A DNA stretch of 64,000 nucleotides. It comes from Neofusicoccum parvum (lineage: Eukaryota > Ascomycota > Dothideomycetes > Botryosphaeriales > Botryosphaeriaceae). The first letter of the stretch is position 1, and each line of letters starts with the position of its first letter. A program made the translations under genes and the position numbers. Shown here piece after piece: positions 1 to 10,709 of this stretch. The notes under the pieces are model-generated. The model saw only the letters and a list, made by a program, of their open reading frames with translations. It made no database searches and had not been told where the DNA came from. The stretch spans positions 2,356,001 through 2,420,000 of the forward strand of contig CP087214.1 in the NCBI GenBank assembly GCA_020912385.1, in the 5' to 3' direction.

Positions 1-273
1 GGGCGGGCCGGGGGTCCGTAAGGGCCGCTTCTCGCAGCGGCCTCTGTTCTCTGAGTCGGCGTTTCCGGGGCCTGCCGCGTTGCGTGGTGGCGTGGACGCC
101 GCGTCGGTGCAGAGCCAAGGCTGCTCGCGTCACTCAACGTGCGGAAAAGCCTGGGTGGGTGGGAATTCTCCGCGCCGACGCGCGCGGAGGGATGTCGATT
201 TTCTCGTCCGCGTTTGCCTTTCTGTGGAACCACGCGCTGACGCAATGCATACAGGTTGTGGTTGCGACCGGCC

Positions 274-1616
274 ATGGCCGCCTCGGCTTCCGGCGACTGG
301 TTCCTCGTCCAGGGCGCGCCCGCTGTGGCAGAGTGGACTGCCGAAGACGGAGCCGTGAGACGCCTCGGCTGCAATCCGCCCTGCCAGGTCTCGGCGTCCA
401 TCGGCACTCACGCGGCACGGGGAACCGCGTTTTTCAGCCTCCGCGTTCCGGTTGGGCTCAGGGAGACAGGGAAGAACAAGACCATTCTGCATCTTTTCGT
501 TTATCCCGAGCAAGTCTTGCGCATGAGAGTGCGCGACCACACAGAGCATCCGGCTCCTGTTCGAAGCGCTTTGGTTGGCAAGGTCGAGCAATACGAATCA
601 ACTGAGGATATCGTCGGCGTCGAATTCTCCCTGCAGCGCCATGCTACTCTGATCGGCCCAACCAGCATATCTGCGCTCTTCTCAAAGACGAAAGCCAATG
701 AAGCCGTGCTAGCTGCTTTGCACTCGCTCATCCATGCCCCATCAATCACATTCTTTGTCCCCAGAAATGGAAACGCGATGAACAAGGTTGAAGCGCTTTG
801 CAGTGAAGCGTGCAACGGTGGCCTGAAGGCGAGCGCTACAGAATACTCGCTGGCAATGCTGTACGGCGGCTCCGGCGGTAAAGATGTTGGGAACTTGCTT
901 GCCCGCTTCGACCCCGAGGAATCGGAAGGCCCGCCGTCCTACGACGAGCTTGCACTGACGCCACCGCCGATGCGCCAGAAAAAACGTAAGTCGCGAGATT
1001 CTTGCATTGTGTTGGCGTGCCTGTGACTTCCCGAATTGTCTCGGATCCACCTGAATCCGTCCTGATTTGCAATCCAATCACAGGCATGCCTTCGAACCGG
1101 ATCTCGCCGCCACCTGCCAAGAAGCACGCATCCACCATCGAGCCGCGTCTGCCTGCCACTTCTGAAGTGCAAGCCTTGAAGCAGCAGATGGCGGGTCTGG
1201 TGGCCGAGGTCGCCGAGCTTCGAGGCCGCGTTGGTATAGAAGGAGCTGCAAGCAGCGAGACAGAGGACACCTCTGTGACCTCGCGGCTCAATGCCGTCGA
1301 GACAGTAGTCTCCGCCTTGAAAACGCGGGTGGAAGAGATGGAAGCAACGCTTCGAGAGCGTTCGGCAAGCCGCGAGCAGAGTGTGGAGCGTCAAATAATA
1401 GACAAATTTGAAGATCAATTGGAAGAACGAATTGAAGATGTCCGGAGCGAGACACGCGGGGAGATCAATGATCAGCTGGACGACATGTTGACAGATATAA
1501 AGGTGGAATTGAGGGACTGGGCTCAAGAAGAATTGCGGGACTTGGTCAGCCAGCAGCTTGGTGAATTGGTTGAAGAGTACCTTACAAATGCTTCATTTAC
1601 GGTTGAAAGGCATTGA
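274..1616 (+). CDS. Uncharacterised protein with acidic C-terminal coiled coil (2 exons, 414 aa)
   Basis: Exons are 274..985 and 1084..1616, with an intron at 986..1083 (donor GTAAGT, acceptor CACAG); the phases join exactly. The start ATG at 274 gives MAASASGDW; the open frame runs further upstream but has no better ATG. Residues 1-230 form a mixed alpha/beta-looking region with no motif I recognise, including a patch typical of stress-type fungal unknowns (ITFFVPRNGNAMNKVEAL). The junction is a basic KKRK stretch that could be a nuclear localisation signal. The C-terminal half is rich in Glu, Arg and Leu in heptad-like spacing (VAELRGRV, LNAVETVVSALKTRVEEMEATLRERS), predicting a long coiled coil. 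The family is unknown to me; a DNA- or chromatin-associated role is only a guess from charge and coiled coil. Confidence 0.75.
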
Positions 1617-1669
1617 AATAATGAGTATCAAAGGAAAGCAGCCTCCATTCTTGACCGTGCGGCACAATG

Positions 1670-2572
1670 TTAACATACCCAGCCCCCGTCTACGTTATAC
1701 ACAGCCCCAGTCACGAAGGACGCCTCATCGCTCAGCAAGAACGCGATGACATGTGCTACTTCAATTGGCTCCGCCCTTCTCTTCTGAGCCGTGACTTGCA
1801 GACCACGCTTTACATCCTCCGGGTCTTCACCCCGAGACATGGGAGTGTTGACGGATCCTTCAAATCGTAACTCAGCGGAAACTCCTCGGACACCTGGTTA
1901 GCGAGTGGAGCAATTTACCTGGAGACACGGCGTTCACTCGAATATGTTGATTCTCCTTGGCCGCCGTCCTCGTCAACCCAATGACAGCCGCCTTACTGGC
2001 GCAGTACGCAGCGTTACCGGCGGCACCGAACTGCCCGAACACGCTCGCCGCCGAGACCTGTCCAGCGTCATCAGCACCGTGATCAGTCTCTCTCTCTCTC
2101 CCAACAGCCGCACTCACAATGCTACCACCCGGCCCCATCGCCCTCAGCTGCGCCCTCACGCAGTTAAACACGCCCTTCGCGTTGACCGCAAACGCGGCGT
2201 CCCAGTCCTCGTCGCTGGCGTCCCTGACGGGCGCCGCGCGCGCGATCACGCCCGCCATGTTGACGGCGCCGTCGAGCCGGCCGAGCGCGCGCACCGTCGC
2301 CGCGATCCAGCCGTCGACGGCGCTGCCGTCGCGCACGTCGACCACGGTCGCCAGGTGCTTGGGGCTGTGCGGCAGCGAGTGCACCGCGGCCGCCAGCGCG
2401 TCGCCGTCGATGTCGCCGAGCGAGATGAGCGCGCCGCGCGAGGCGAGGAGCTGCGCCGTCGCGAGGCCCATGCCGGACGCGCCGCCGGTGATGGCGATCT
2501 GGAGGGGTGAGGGCGGTGGGGGATGGGGGTGGGGGGTGGGCGGCTTACGACTTTGCCTTGGAATGATGTCAT
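1670..2572 (-). CDS. Short-chain dehydrogenase/reductase (4 exons, 243 aa)
   Basis: Exons on the minus strand are 2572..2549, 2498..2118, 2057..1919 and 1857..1670. The 24-nt first exon encodes MTSFQGKV and joins to the Rossmann glycine motif TGGASGMG. Further SDR signatures are NMAG (normally NNAG), the serine of SAAS, the YxxxK catalytic pair in YCASK, and SPGSVNTPM followed by a C-terminal SFVTGAVYNVDGGW. The intron 2117..2058 is 60 nt and stays in frame if retained, adding 20 low-complexity residues just before the active-site serine; splicing restores the family pattern. The length matches classical SDRs. It oxidises or reduces an alcohol/ketone with NAD(P)(H); the substrate is unknown. 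It lies at one end of a run that includes a regulator, a permease and a Baeyer-Villiger monooxygenase. Confidence 0.88.
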
Positions 2573-2931
2573 GGTCGTTTGGTGGTGTTTTTGTGCGGAG
2601 GGTGATTCCTTGGAAAGCACAGAGATGAACGGCGGCCGGTCTGGGAAGCTTGATTCAGATGCTCAATTCCTTGCACGCGGTGGTTAGCTCTTAAATCGCT
2701 TCTTGTGTGTTCATGTATCAGAAGCAGGATAGGAAGGTTAACCCGGGCGCGTGGTTCTGATGCAAGAGTGCCAAGCCCACACAGACTGACTGGTAGTTCA
2801 CTCTGCAGTCGATGTTTCAGTTTGAATAAAATCGATTGTTCCTAGTCGGACGTGGCACCTGATCCTTGCTGTCAAAGACGCCTGCTGGATTTCTTCACGC
2901 GCAATAGCCGAATATACAGATAATACACACA
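2573..2931. other. Intergenic, no gene seen
   Basis: This 359-bp stretch lies between the 5' end of the SDR gene and the 3' end of the Zn2Cys6 gene, both on the minus strand. It should hold the SDR promoter. I see no ORF or RNA of note. Confidence 0.5.
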
Positions 2932-5099
2932 TCAAACGTTCTTCCTCATGAAATCAAGCCAGGTAAATCTTCCACCGTCAGAGCGACACTTCTCTTCCCA
3001 GAACTGCTCAATCCTGCCCAGAGTGCTTTGAAAGAGCGGCAGACCGGTTCGCTGCACCGAGTCTCGAAACCAGTTTGAGAAAGACGCTTGTACTTCTGGA
3101 TGTTCGGCTTCGCATGCTGCGATGAACGCAGGCCAGATCAGTCTGACAGATCCGTATGCATTGCTGGGATCTGCGGAATCGATGCGCAGCAAGCAATCGC
3201 GGACGCTGATTACTTTGCTTTGCAGCAACGAAGCATCTATGTCGTAGATTCTCCGGTAAAAGTAGATGGTCAGCGAGTGTTGCATTGCGTCCAGCATGTT
3301 GTCCAACACCAGCCTCGGGATCTGCTGGCGCAACTTGGCATACGTGTCCGCCGTCCACAGCTTGACCTGGCCCATGTAGTTCTCGAGAGACTTTGCGCGG
3401 CTGGTGAAATCCTTGATGCTCAGCGTGCTCGGCCTGTCCTGCTCGGCGTTCTCCTTCTCGGCCCCGAGCCGGATGATCAGCGACAAGACCTGGAGGTAGG
3501 GCTCCGGCACGCCGAAGATCTCGGGGTGCAGCGTGTCGGACCAGACGCCGGGCAGCTGCAGGTGCAGGTCGTTCTCGCTCTCCTCGCAGCCCTTCACGCG
3601 CTGCATCTCCTGCTCGAGGTTGTCCCAGTGGCTGAGCCGGAAGGACAGCGAGTCCTTGCTGTAGGCGGCTGCTCCGCTCGACTCGATGGCTCGGCGGATG
3701 TGGTGGCGGTGGCTCGAGTGGATGCGGCCGACGAAGGTGCTCTCGTAGAACATGCGCTCGTACGCGTAGCAGTGGTGGAGGAGGCGTATCTTCCTGGATT
3801 TCTTGCGGTTCAGGCCCTTGACCCGGATGAACCTCTCCGTCTCGAGGAAGTAGCATTCGGTCTGCTCTTGGTTCGCAGAAACCATGCTGATGTGGACCAT
3901 GGTGAGCAGCGCCATCAGGATCGACTTGTACTTGGCGGTCTTTGGGCAGTCATATGCAGTCTTGAGCATCAGCCGGACGTGCTCACGAGCCCTCTGTTTG
4001 AACAGTTCGCCCTTCTCGAGCCAGGCTGGAGATTGAGATATGCCAATGAGACTGAACGCGCTTATCGCCAAAGTGCCGTAGAACACGCACAGACTGGCAT
4101 TATCCATTTCCTCTCCCAGTGTGAAAGCTGCCAGACAGTTCTTGACATGAGGAATGAAGAGGACATGCCAAGGTGTTTTAGCATGTCGGAACGGTGTCAA
4201 GGTTCTCAGGACAGTTGTAGAGTAGTGTTTGAGCAGGAATACAGCATCGTGTGGAACGCCATTGCCGAAATCTGGCGCGATGAAGATATTTGAAGGTATT
4301 GAGTGGTCATATGAAGACTCCAACATGGAACTAGGAGATGGAAAGCCTTGTAGTCCTGGAACGTTGATTGAAATTATTGGAGATTGCTGAATTTGCGATC
4401 TAGGAACGTCATCAAAAATCTCCTGGACACGCCCTGAGTCACCCATGAGGCCATCAAATGTCATCAACTGCGAGGGCGAGTCCTGCTCGGATAGGTCCAT
4501 TATCGTCTGAACTAATTGCTGCGTCTGCGGTGTCAAAACTCCGTCTGGCAGGGGTAGGTATTCCTCAATCTCAGGGAGGTCTTGTGGAGGACTGATATCA
4601 TTTGGCCACTCTGACTCCGGATCAGCCGAAGACGGGCCTTGCTTCTGGCTGAGCCTGAATGCGCCAAAAGGACCGCGACAAATCTGGAGGTCGTGGGATG
4701 CAGGCGCTTCTTCGCACTCTTCGTCGATTTGTAGAATGCTCCAGCTAGTCAGTCTCGGCGGAATGCTTGAGACGAGGCATTTACTCATGCCCTCGCGCTC
4801 GGACTCAGAGAAAAGAGGCCGCCGGAAACGAGCGGGCCCAGGGTCGGAGGCGTCCTTGAAATCGAAGAAAATGGTCTTCTCGTAGCCCCCGCACATTAGC
4901 CCCGCGCGCTCGCACATTGAGCATGTCGGGCGAGCTTCATCGCACTTCATATGGCGACTTCGGCACTTCACAGTGACTGTCAGCAAATGCAGCAAGTCAT
5001 TAAGACCAGCACGCTTACCGTGGTGCATCCACCGAAAGATCGGCTTCGTCCGCTGACTGAACCGAGCCTTTCCGCTCGGGCAAAGGTTGAGGCAGCCAT
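2932..5099 (-). CDS. Zn2Cys6 transcription factor with fungal-specific C-terminal domain (2 exons, 704 aa)
   Basis: Exon 1 is 5099..5019 (27 codons) and exon 2 is 4965..2932; the 53-nt intron splits the zinc cluster. Splicing at the acceptor GTGAAG at 4966 restores C-x2-C-x6-C (GCTTCRSRHMKCDE), completed by C-x5-C-x2-C-type spacing in ARPTCSMCERAGLMC. The nearby acceptor CTGACAG would spoil the spacing, so the motif decides the splice site. The rest resembles the Fungal_trans_2/ARCA-like family: a long helical body ending in SFSNWFRDSVQRTGLPLF and FTWLDFMRKNV. It is a nuclear DNA-binding regulator, probably of CGG-containing sites. It is divergently placed with the amino-acid permease and is the obvious candidate regulator of the neighbouring oxidative genes. 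Confidence 0.88.
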
Positions 5100-5596
5100 G
5101 CGGTTCAGCACACCTTCTCTTTCAGCAATTGAAGAAGGTCATTGAGCACTGGGGCCGTATGATTGCGGTGCTCAGCATGGGTTGTGTGGAGAGCGGGGAG
5201 ATAAGCGGAGGCTAATGAGCTCGGGCCAGGCGCCACCACTCTTGCCGCGGACACTTTCTTCTTTTTGTTTCGAGCAGGCAGAGCCAGCACTGATACTTAT
5301 CCGTAGCTGCTTCGCCTGTTCCGATTGGCTACCCCCCGTCTATCGAGTGAAACTGGTGTCCTCGAAGCGCCTCTACACCAAGCCGCCACAATCTGTTCCT
5401 CCAGCCTTTAGTGACCGGGCAGCTCTAGGCATGTCCGTTAGATAACCGAGTCAGGCCGGGCTGGGTGTTGGTGGTGGAGAAATAGCAGTTTAATACCCAT
5501 ACCCTAGCATTTCCCCCCTGCGACTCATCCCAAACCACTCGTTTCCCCCTATCTTCATCCTCGCCCAGGTCTGCAGCAAAGACTTCGAATCACAGC
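5100..5596. promoter_or_regulatory. Divergent promoter region between Zn2Cys6 regulator and permease
   Basis: This 497-bp space separates two divergent start codons, so both genes probably share control sequences here. A pyrimidine-rich tract precedes the permease start, as in many fungal promoters. No individual operator can be assigned from sequence alone. Confidence 0.5.
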
Positions 5597-7267
5597 ATGG
5601 CGAACGCATCGCATGGGAAAGGCGGCAATGAGAAAGTCCCGGGCGAGGACCTGTCAAAGATCGAAAGCTGCACGGTTGGCGAATCTCAGCTCGTCGAGCA
5701 AGCCGGCACAAAGCGGAACATCAAGTCTCGCCATGCTCAGATGATTGCCATCGGCGGGAGCATTGGAACGGGTCTGTTCGTGGGATCAGGACAAGCGCTC
5801 GCAATTGGCGGGCCCGGCATTCTCCTCCTGGCCTACAGCCTGACGGCCATCTTGGTCTACGGCGTCGTCACGGCAGTGATTGAGGTTGGCACCTACCTGC
5901 CGCTCTCTGGTAGTTCAATGGCCTACCACTGTCACCGCTTCGTCTCGCCTTCTCTTGGATTTGCCCTGGGCTGGCTCTACTTCTACTCATTCGGCATCAT
6001 CGTCGCATACGAAATCACCGCTGCCGCCATCGTCATCGATTACTGGCCAAACTCGGTACATATTGCCGTCTGGATCTCGATCATGATGGTCGTAATCATC
6101 GCCTTGAATCTGTCTCCGGTTGGAGTGTATGCTGAGACGGAATTCTGGTTCGCCAGCATAAAGGTCATCATGATCATTGGGCTCCTTCTCCTGTCGCTCA
6201 TCCTTTTCCTTGGTGGAGGGCCAACCCATGACCGCCTCGGATTTCGCTACTGGAACGGTGGAACCGCAGTCAAGCCGTATATCGCGACGGGTGCAGGGGG
6301 GCGCTTTACCTCGTTCCTCTACGTGTGGGTGTTTTCCGGGTTCTCGTTCTACTTTGGCCCCGAGCTCATCGTCTTCACGAGCGGCGAGATGAAGAACCCG
6401 CGACGCAACCTCCCCATTGCGAGCCGACACTTCTTCTGGCGACTCATCGTTTTCTACATCCTCGGCGTCTTGGCAATCGGGGTGACCTGCGACTCCACAT
6501 CGAAAGGCCTCACATCCGGCTCTGGCGACGCCAATGCCTCTCCTTGGGTCATCGCCATCCAGAACGCTGGAATCTCCGTCCTCCCGTCGATCATCAACGC
6601 CGGCATCCTGACCAGTGCTTGGTCCGCCGGTAACGCCTACCTCTACATGTCCAGCCGATCCATCTACTCTCTCGCCGTATCCGGCTGTGCGCCAAAGATC
6701 TTTGCGCGGTGCAACCGCTGGGGTCTACCGATCTACTCCGTCTTGGCAGCCAGCTGTTTCGCACCCCTGGCCTATCTTAGCTGCGGATCTGGGGCTGGCG
6801 TTGTTTTCAACTGGCTCGTTAGCCTCACAAATACGGCAGGCTACACGTCCTGGATCGTTTGCACAATCATCTACCTTCGCTTCCGCAAAGCCTGCAGTGC
6901 TCAAGGAGTAACGGTGCCTTACCATGCCAAAGCCCAGCCGTATATGGCGTGGGTTAGTCTGTTCTTCTTCACGATTCTCCTGCTGTGCAACGGCTTCACG
7001 TACTTCTATCCTGGACAGTTTACGGTGAGCGGTTTCCTGACGACTTACATTGGCATCCCGCTGTTCCTGGCGCTCTGGATCGGCCATAAATTGGTTCGTG
7101 GACTGAAAGACCCGTGGATGTGGAGCCCAGCGGAGGTCGATCTCAATACCGGTATAAGGGAGGTCGAGGCTGACGCGGATATGTGGACGAGGATGGAAGT
7201 AGCAGAGAAGGAGCTCAAGGGTGACAAGAGCAAGTGGTGGAGCAAAGTTTCCAATTTGTGGGAGTAG
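5597..7267 (+). CDS. Amino-acid permease of the fungal YAT family (intronless, 556 aa)
   Basis: The protein is a plasma-membrane amino-acid/proton symporter by family. The N-terminal tail (about 40 residues, hydrophilic) leads to the hallmark first segment RHAQMIAIGGSIGTGLFVGSG. About twelve hydrophobic segments follow, with family motifs FWFASIKVIMIIGLL, SGFSFYFGPELIVFTSGEMKNPRRNLP and a C-terminal FLTTYIGIPLFLALW. The length is normal for the family (about 550-600 aa). A long cytoplasmic tail rich in Lys and Glu ends the protein. Substrate specificity cannot be read from sequence. The gene diverges from the Zn2Cys6 regulator and precedes the Baeyer-Villiger monooxygenase, which suggests uptake of a substrate processed by the neighbours, but this is inference. 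Confidence 0.93.
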   Translation: MANASHGKGGNEKVPGEDLSKIESCTVGESQLVEQAGTKRNIKSRHAQMIAIGGSIGTGLFVGSGQALAIGGPGILLLAYSLTAILVYGVVTAVIEVGTYLPLSGSSMAYHCHRFVSPSLGFALGWLYFYSFGIIVAYEITAAAIVIDYWPNSVHIAVWISIMMVVIIALNLSPVGVYAETEFWFASIKVIMIIGLLLLSLILFLGGGPTHDRLGFRYWNGGTAVKPYIATGAGGRFTSFLYVWVFSGFSFYFGPELIVFTSGEMKNPRRNLPIASRHFFWRLIVFYILGVLAIGVTCDSTSKGLTSGSGDANASPWVIAIQNAGISVLPSIINAGILTSAWSAGNAYLYMSSRSIYSLAVSGCAPKIFARCNRWGLPIYSVLAASCFAPLAYLSCGSGAGVVFNWLVSLTNTAGYTSWIVCTIIYLRFRKACSAQGVTVPYHAKAQPYMAWVSLFFFTILLLCNGFTYFYPGQFTVSGFLTTYIGIPLFLALWIGHKLVRGLKDPWMWSPAEVDLNTGIREVEADADMWTRMEVAEKELKGDKSKWWSKVSNLWE

Positions 7268-8275
7268 GAGCAGACCTTGAGAGATGAAAGTCGCCACAAT
7301 GTCCTGGAGCTGGATAGATTGTCTGATCTGACAGACGAGGGTCGCGTATAAGATTTTGGATTGGATTCTTGTTGTTTTCTTTATTGTATCTCTTATCTTT
7401 CAATATCTCTGGTTCCTAGTCTGTACCATGTTATGGAAGCTTGGACGTTGAATGAACATACTGCACGATGAGTAGACACGCATCAAAGCTTTAGTTCGAA
7501 AAGTCCGCGATTATTTCGCTCCCTGTGCTGCTCGCAGTTTCAGCATAGACTGCAGTATGGCCTGCGGACACGTTTTGTCCCACGAAATAACATGAGTATG
7601 CGCCAACATTGTGCCGTTGGGTATCTTCCCGGCGTTTCATGGCACGGCAGCATTCCAGAAAAGTCAGCCCCCAGGTTCCATTTCGTTGCAAGAAGGTTCT
7701 CGGCCTAAGCGTCCATAATTCCGGCAGCTATTTGCCTGAGGGTTACTGAATCATCGCCTGAGTTAGCGGACCATTGCAGGCAAGAGCTGTGTGGCGCAGT
7801 AGGAGCCGATCCCCCGCACTGCCTCGGCACCAGGTCGGCTTTGATAAGTCCCCTGCCATGAAATACAGGAAACCAATGAAATGCAGCGCTAACAAAAGCG
7901 GAAAGCTATACCGGGGCTAACAGTCATTGGGAAGCCCGCGGCGGATCTGGAGAGTTCATGACCTCGTAGCGTTTGTAGAGCCTCTATCGCCGTGATTGTG
8001 CCTTACAACCGATCACCTGCCCGGCGATGCTTTCCGTTCGTATTATTGACCCTCATGAACCCCGCATCGAGTGTTGGGAGAGGGACGTCGGCGGCGAATG
8101 GCACCGGTGCTGGCTTCAGGCTCGTGGACTTCATTGAGGCAGGCAGGTCATGCAGAGACTTTCTCACGAAAGAATCGCGTCGTACCACTGCTTCTAACAC
8201 GCCTGAAGAACAGTTTTTTAAAGATACTAACTGCCCAGTCGTGTTGAAGTACAAGCATAACCTCAACTTGAGTTC
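7268..8275. other. Intergenic, 1.0 kb, no gene seen
   Basis: The stretch holds only short overlapping ORFs (for example around 7491-7691 and 7992-8284) without recognisable motifs. It includes the 3' region of the permease and the promoter of the monooxygenase. Confidence 0.5.
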
Positions 8276-10000
8276 ATGAACCACGCAACACAGAACCTCG
8301 TCTATACTACATTCGCCACAGGCATGGGCTCTCTACCACCTCAAGCAGAAGAGACTTTTGACGTTCTCATTGTTGGCGCTGGGCTATCAGGTCTCTACAG
8401 TCTCATCAATCTCCGACAGCGCTTCCCCGGATGGCGCATTAAGATCATCGAGGCTGCCGCGGACGTTGGGGGGACTTGGTACTACAACTGCTATCCAGGC
8501 TGCAGATTTGATTCGGATTCCCTTTCTTACGGCTACTTCTTTGACAAAGAACTTCTGGAAGAGTGGCATTGGAAGGAAGCTTTCTCCCCGCAGGTGGATA
8601 CCATTCAGTACATCAACCGCGTGGCCGAAAAGCACGATTGTCGGAAGGATATCCAGTTTAACACGCGCATAAAATCCGCCTACTGGAATGATCATGATCG
8701 CACATGGACCTTCGTGGACGATTCAGCAAACCAGTATACGACCAGGTTCTTCGTGAGCTGCATGGGCTTCCTCTCCTCGCCAACTCTCCCCGCCATTCCC
8801 GGCGTCGAAGACTTCCAGGGCGAGTCCTTCCACACTTCCCGCTGGCCAAAGAATCTCGACATCCACCGCGACTTCGCTGGAAAGCGGATTGGTGTCATCG
8901 GCACCGGTGCGACAGGAATTCAGACCATCACCGCCATCTCGGAGGTTGCAGACATCAAATCACTCAGCGTCTTCCAGCGAACCGCCAACTGGTCCGCCCC
9001 ACTCCGCAACCACAAGATCACGCCCGAGCAGATGGCCAAGCACAGGGCAAACTACGACACCATCATCCAAGCCTGCGCCGACACCCCGACAGGCTTCCTC
9101 CACCAAGCCGACCCCCGCAAGTCCCTCGACGTGAGCGAAGCCGAGCGCCTCGCGCTCTGGGACAAGCTCTACGCCGAGCCAGGCTTCGGCAAGTGGCTCG
9201 GGGTGTTCAAGGACACGTACACGGACCGGCGCGCCAACGAGCTGTACTCGGCGTACATGGCGGCCAAGATCCGGGCGCGCGTGCGCGACCCGGCGACGGC
9301 GGCGGCGCTGATCCCCACGAACCACGGCTTCGGCACGCGCCGCGTGCCGCTCGAGAGCGGCTACTTCGAGGCCTTCAACAAGCCGCACGTACGCCTCGTC
9401 GACCTGCAGCAGACGCCGATCGCCCGCGTCGTGGGTGGCGGCATCGAGACCGCAGACGGCACCCTGCACGCGCTCGACGTGCTCATCTACGCCACCGGCT
9501 TCGACGCCATCACCGGCGCCTTCAGCGCCATCGACTGGCATGCCAAGGACGGCCGGCCGCTCGTCGCGAGCAGTGATACAGAGGAGGGGAGCCGTGCCAT
9601 CTGGGCGGATCACCGCCCCTCGACGTTCTTGGGCGTCACGGTGCCGGCCATGCCGAACACGTTCATGGTGCTCGGGCCGCACCAGCCGTTCGGGAACGCG
9701 ACGAGGAGCATCGAAAAGGTCGTGGGCGTGATCTCGGACCTGCTGCAGCACTGCAAGGATAACGGGATAACGTATGTTGAGCCGACGCAGGAGGCGGTGG
9801 AGGAGTGGACCGAGCACGTTTTTGAGTGTAGCAAGGGGGCTTTGTCGAACGAGGTTGACAGTTGGATGACGGGTGTCAACAAGAACGTCAAGGGGAAGCA
9901 GGTTAGGAGTGTGGCGAGGTACACCGGAACGGCGCAGGAGTTCCGCAGACGGTGTGAAGAGTGTAAGAACTCGGGCTACAAAGGATTGATTCTTGCGTAA
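8276..10000 (+). CDS. Baeyer-Villiger-type flavin monooxygenase (intronless, 574 aa)
   Basis: It inserts an oxygen atom next to a ketone using FAD, NADPH and O2, by family. The FAD Rossmann motif GAGLSG is near residue 34, followed by the conserved GGTWYYN. The diagnostic fingerprint F-x-G-x3-H-x3-W-P is intact as FQGESFHTSRWP near residue 180. The NADPH Rossmann motif GTGATG is near residue 206 and the ATG-type motif is YATGFDAITGAF. An alternative start at 8324 (MGSLPPQ) would remove 16 residues and still leave all motifs. The usual YPGxRxD segment reads CYPGCRFDSD, with two cysteines, slightly unusual. It sits between a permease and a second SDR; an alcohol dehydrogenase plus BVMO pair is the classical route from alcohol to ester or lactone. 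Confidence 0.92.
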   Translation: MNHATQNLVYTTFATGMGSLPPQAEETFDVLIVGAGLSGLYSLINLRQRFPGWRIKIIEAAADVGGTWYYNCYPGCRFDSDSLSYGYFFDKELLEEWHWKEAFSPQVDTIQYINRVAEKHDCRKDIQFNTRIKSAYWNDHDRTWTFVDDSANQYTTRFFVSCMGFLSSPTLPAIPGVEDFQGESFHTSRWPKNLDIHRDFAGKRIGVIGTGATGIQTITAISEVADIKSLSVFQRTANWSAPLRNHKITPEQMAKHRANYDTIIQACADTPTGFLHQADPRKSLDVSEAERLALWDKLYAEPGFGKWLGVFKDTYTDRRANELYSAYMAAKIRARVRDPATAAALIPTNHGFGTRRVPLESGYFEAFNKPHVRLVDLQQTPIARVVGGGIETADGTLHALDVLIYATGFDAITGAFSAIDWHAKDGRPLVASSDTEEGSRAIWADHRPSTFLGVTVPAMPNTFMVLGPHQPFGNATRSIEKVVGVISDLLQHCKDNGITYVEPTQEAVEEWTEHVFECSKGALSNEVDSWMTGVNKNVKGKQVRSVARYTGTAQEFRRRCEECKNSGYKGLILA

Positions 10001-10709
10001 ATGTTTTGCAGTTGACTATTCATTTCATGATTTACTACTCCCACTTTTTTTTTGGATGGCTGGTAGATATCACTGTTTTCATCGATACTTCCTCTACAGG
10101 AGGACAAACGTATTGAACTCTGAGTTCGTGGAGACAATGTAAAAGTGCGAAAGTCCTAATAAAAACATCGAGCGTCCGATTCAAAGTGCACTTATGTAGT
10201 CTAGAATCAGCTGTCTAGGTTCTCAAGACAGCCTCGGTTGTTTGCTTCGGACTACTAGTAGACCCTACGCTTGCTTGAGCAACGGTAGACGACGCACATC
10301 ACCCCGCTTCGTCTTGGCGGAGGGAGACCATAGACGTGCATCGGATGCCTTCCCAGAGCCTGTATGGAGAGATGACTCATTTCTCTTACAGATTCTCGAG
10401 GCCAATGGTGAGGGGGAACAACCGATGACGCGGGGTTATAGGCGTAGCTTTCCTAACAGAGAATATACCTGCCTAATACTAATCAGGTATGGTAGCGCGG
10501 CACAACGAGTTGACTCTCTTTGGATGGGATCCACAGAAGCAGATGATCATGTTGCTAGTGGCTGATATAGCTTTTGGATTAATAAATGGATGCCAGTTGT
10601 TCGATTGAAAGGAAGACTACGACCTTATTCTTCTCCAGTTGGAATCAAACATCGTAAACCGAACGCATCTTCGTTGCCCATACCACTTCGCAGAAACTAA
10701 ACAGCAAGT
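10001..10709. other. Intergenic, 0.7 kb, no gene seen
   Basis: It contains the 3' end of the monooxygenase and the SDR promoter. A short ORF at 10242-10565 shows no domain and is probably spurious. Confidence 0.5.

Noticed and set aside
2058..2117. A 20-residue insertion before the active site of the first SDR
   Set aside because: It has GTGAGT and ACAG ends and is 60 nt; splicing it restores the family sequence, so I treat it as an intron.
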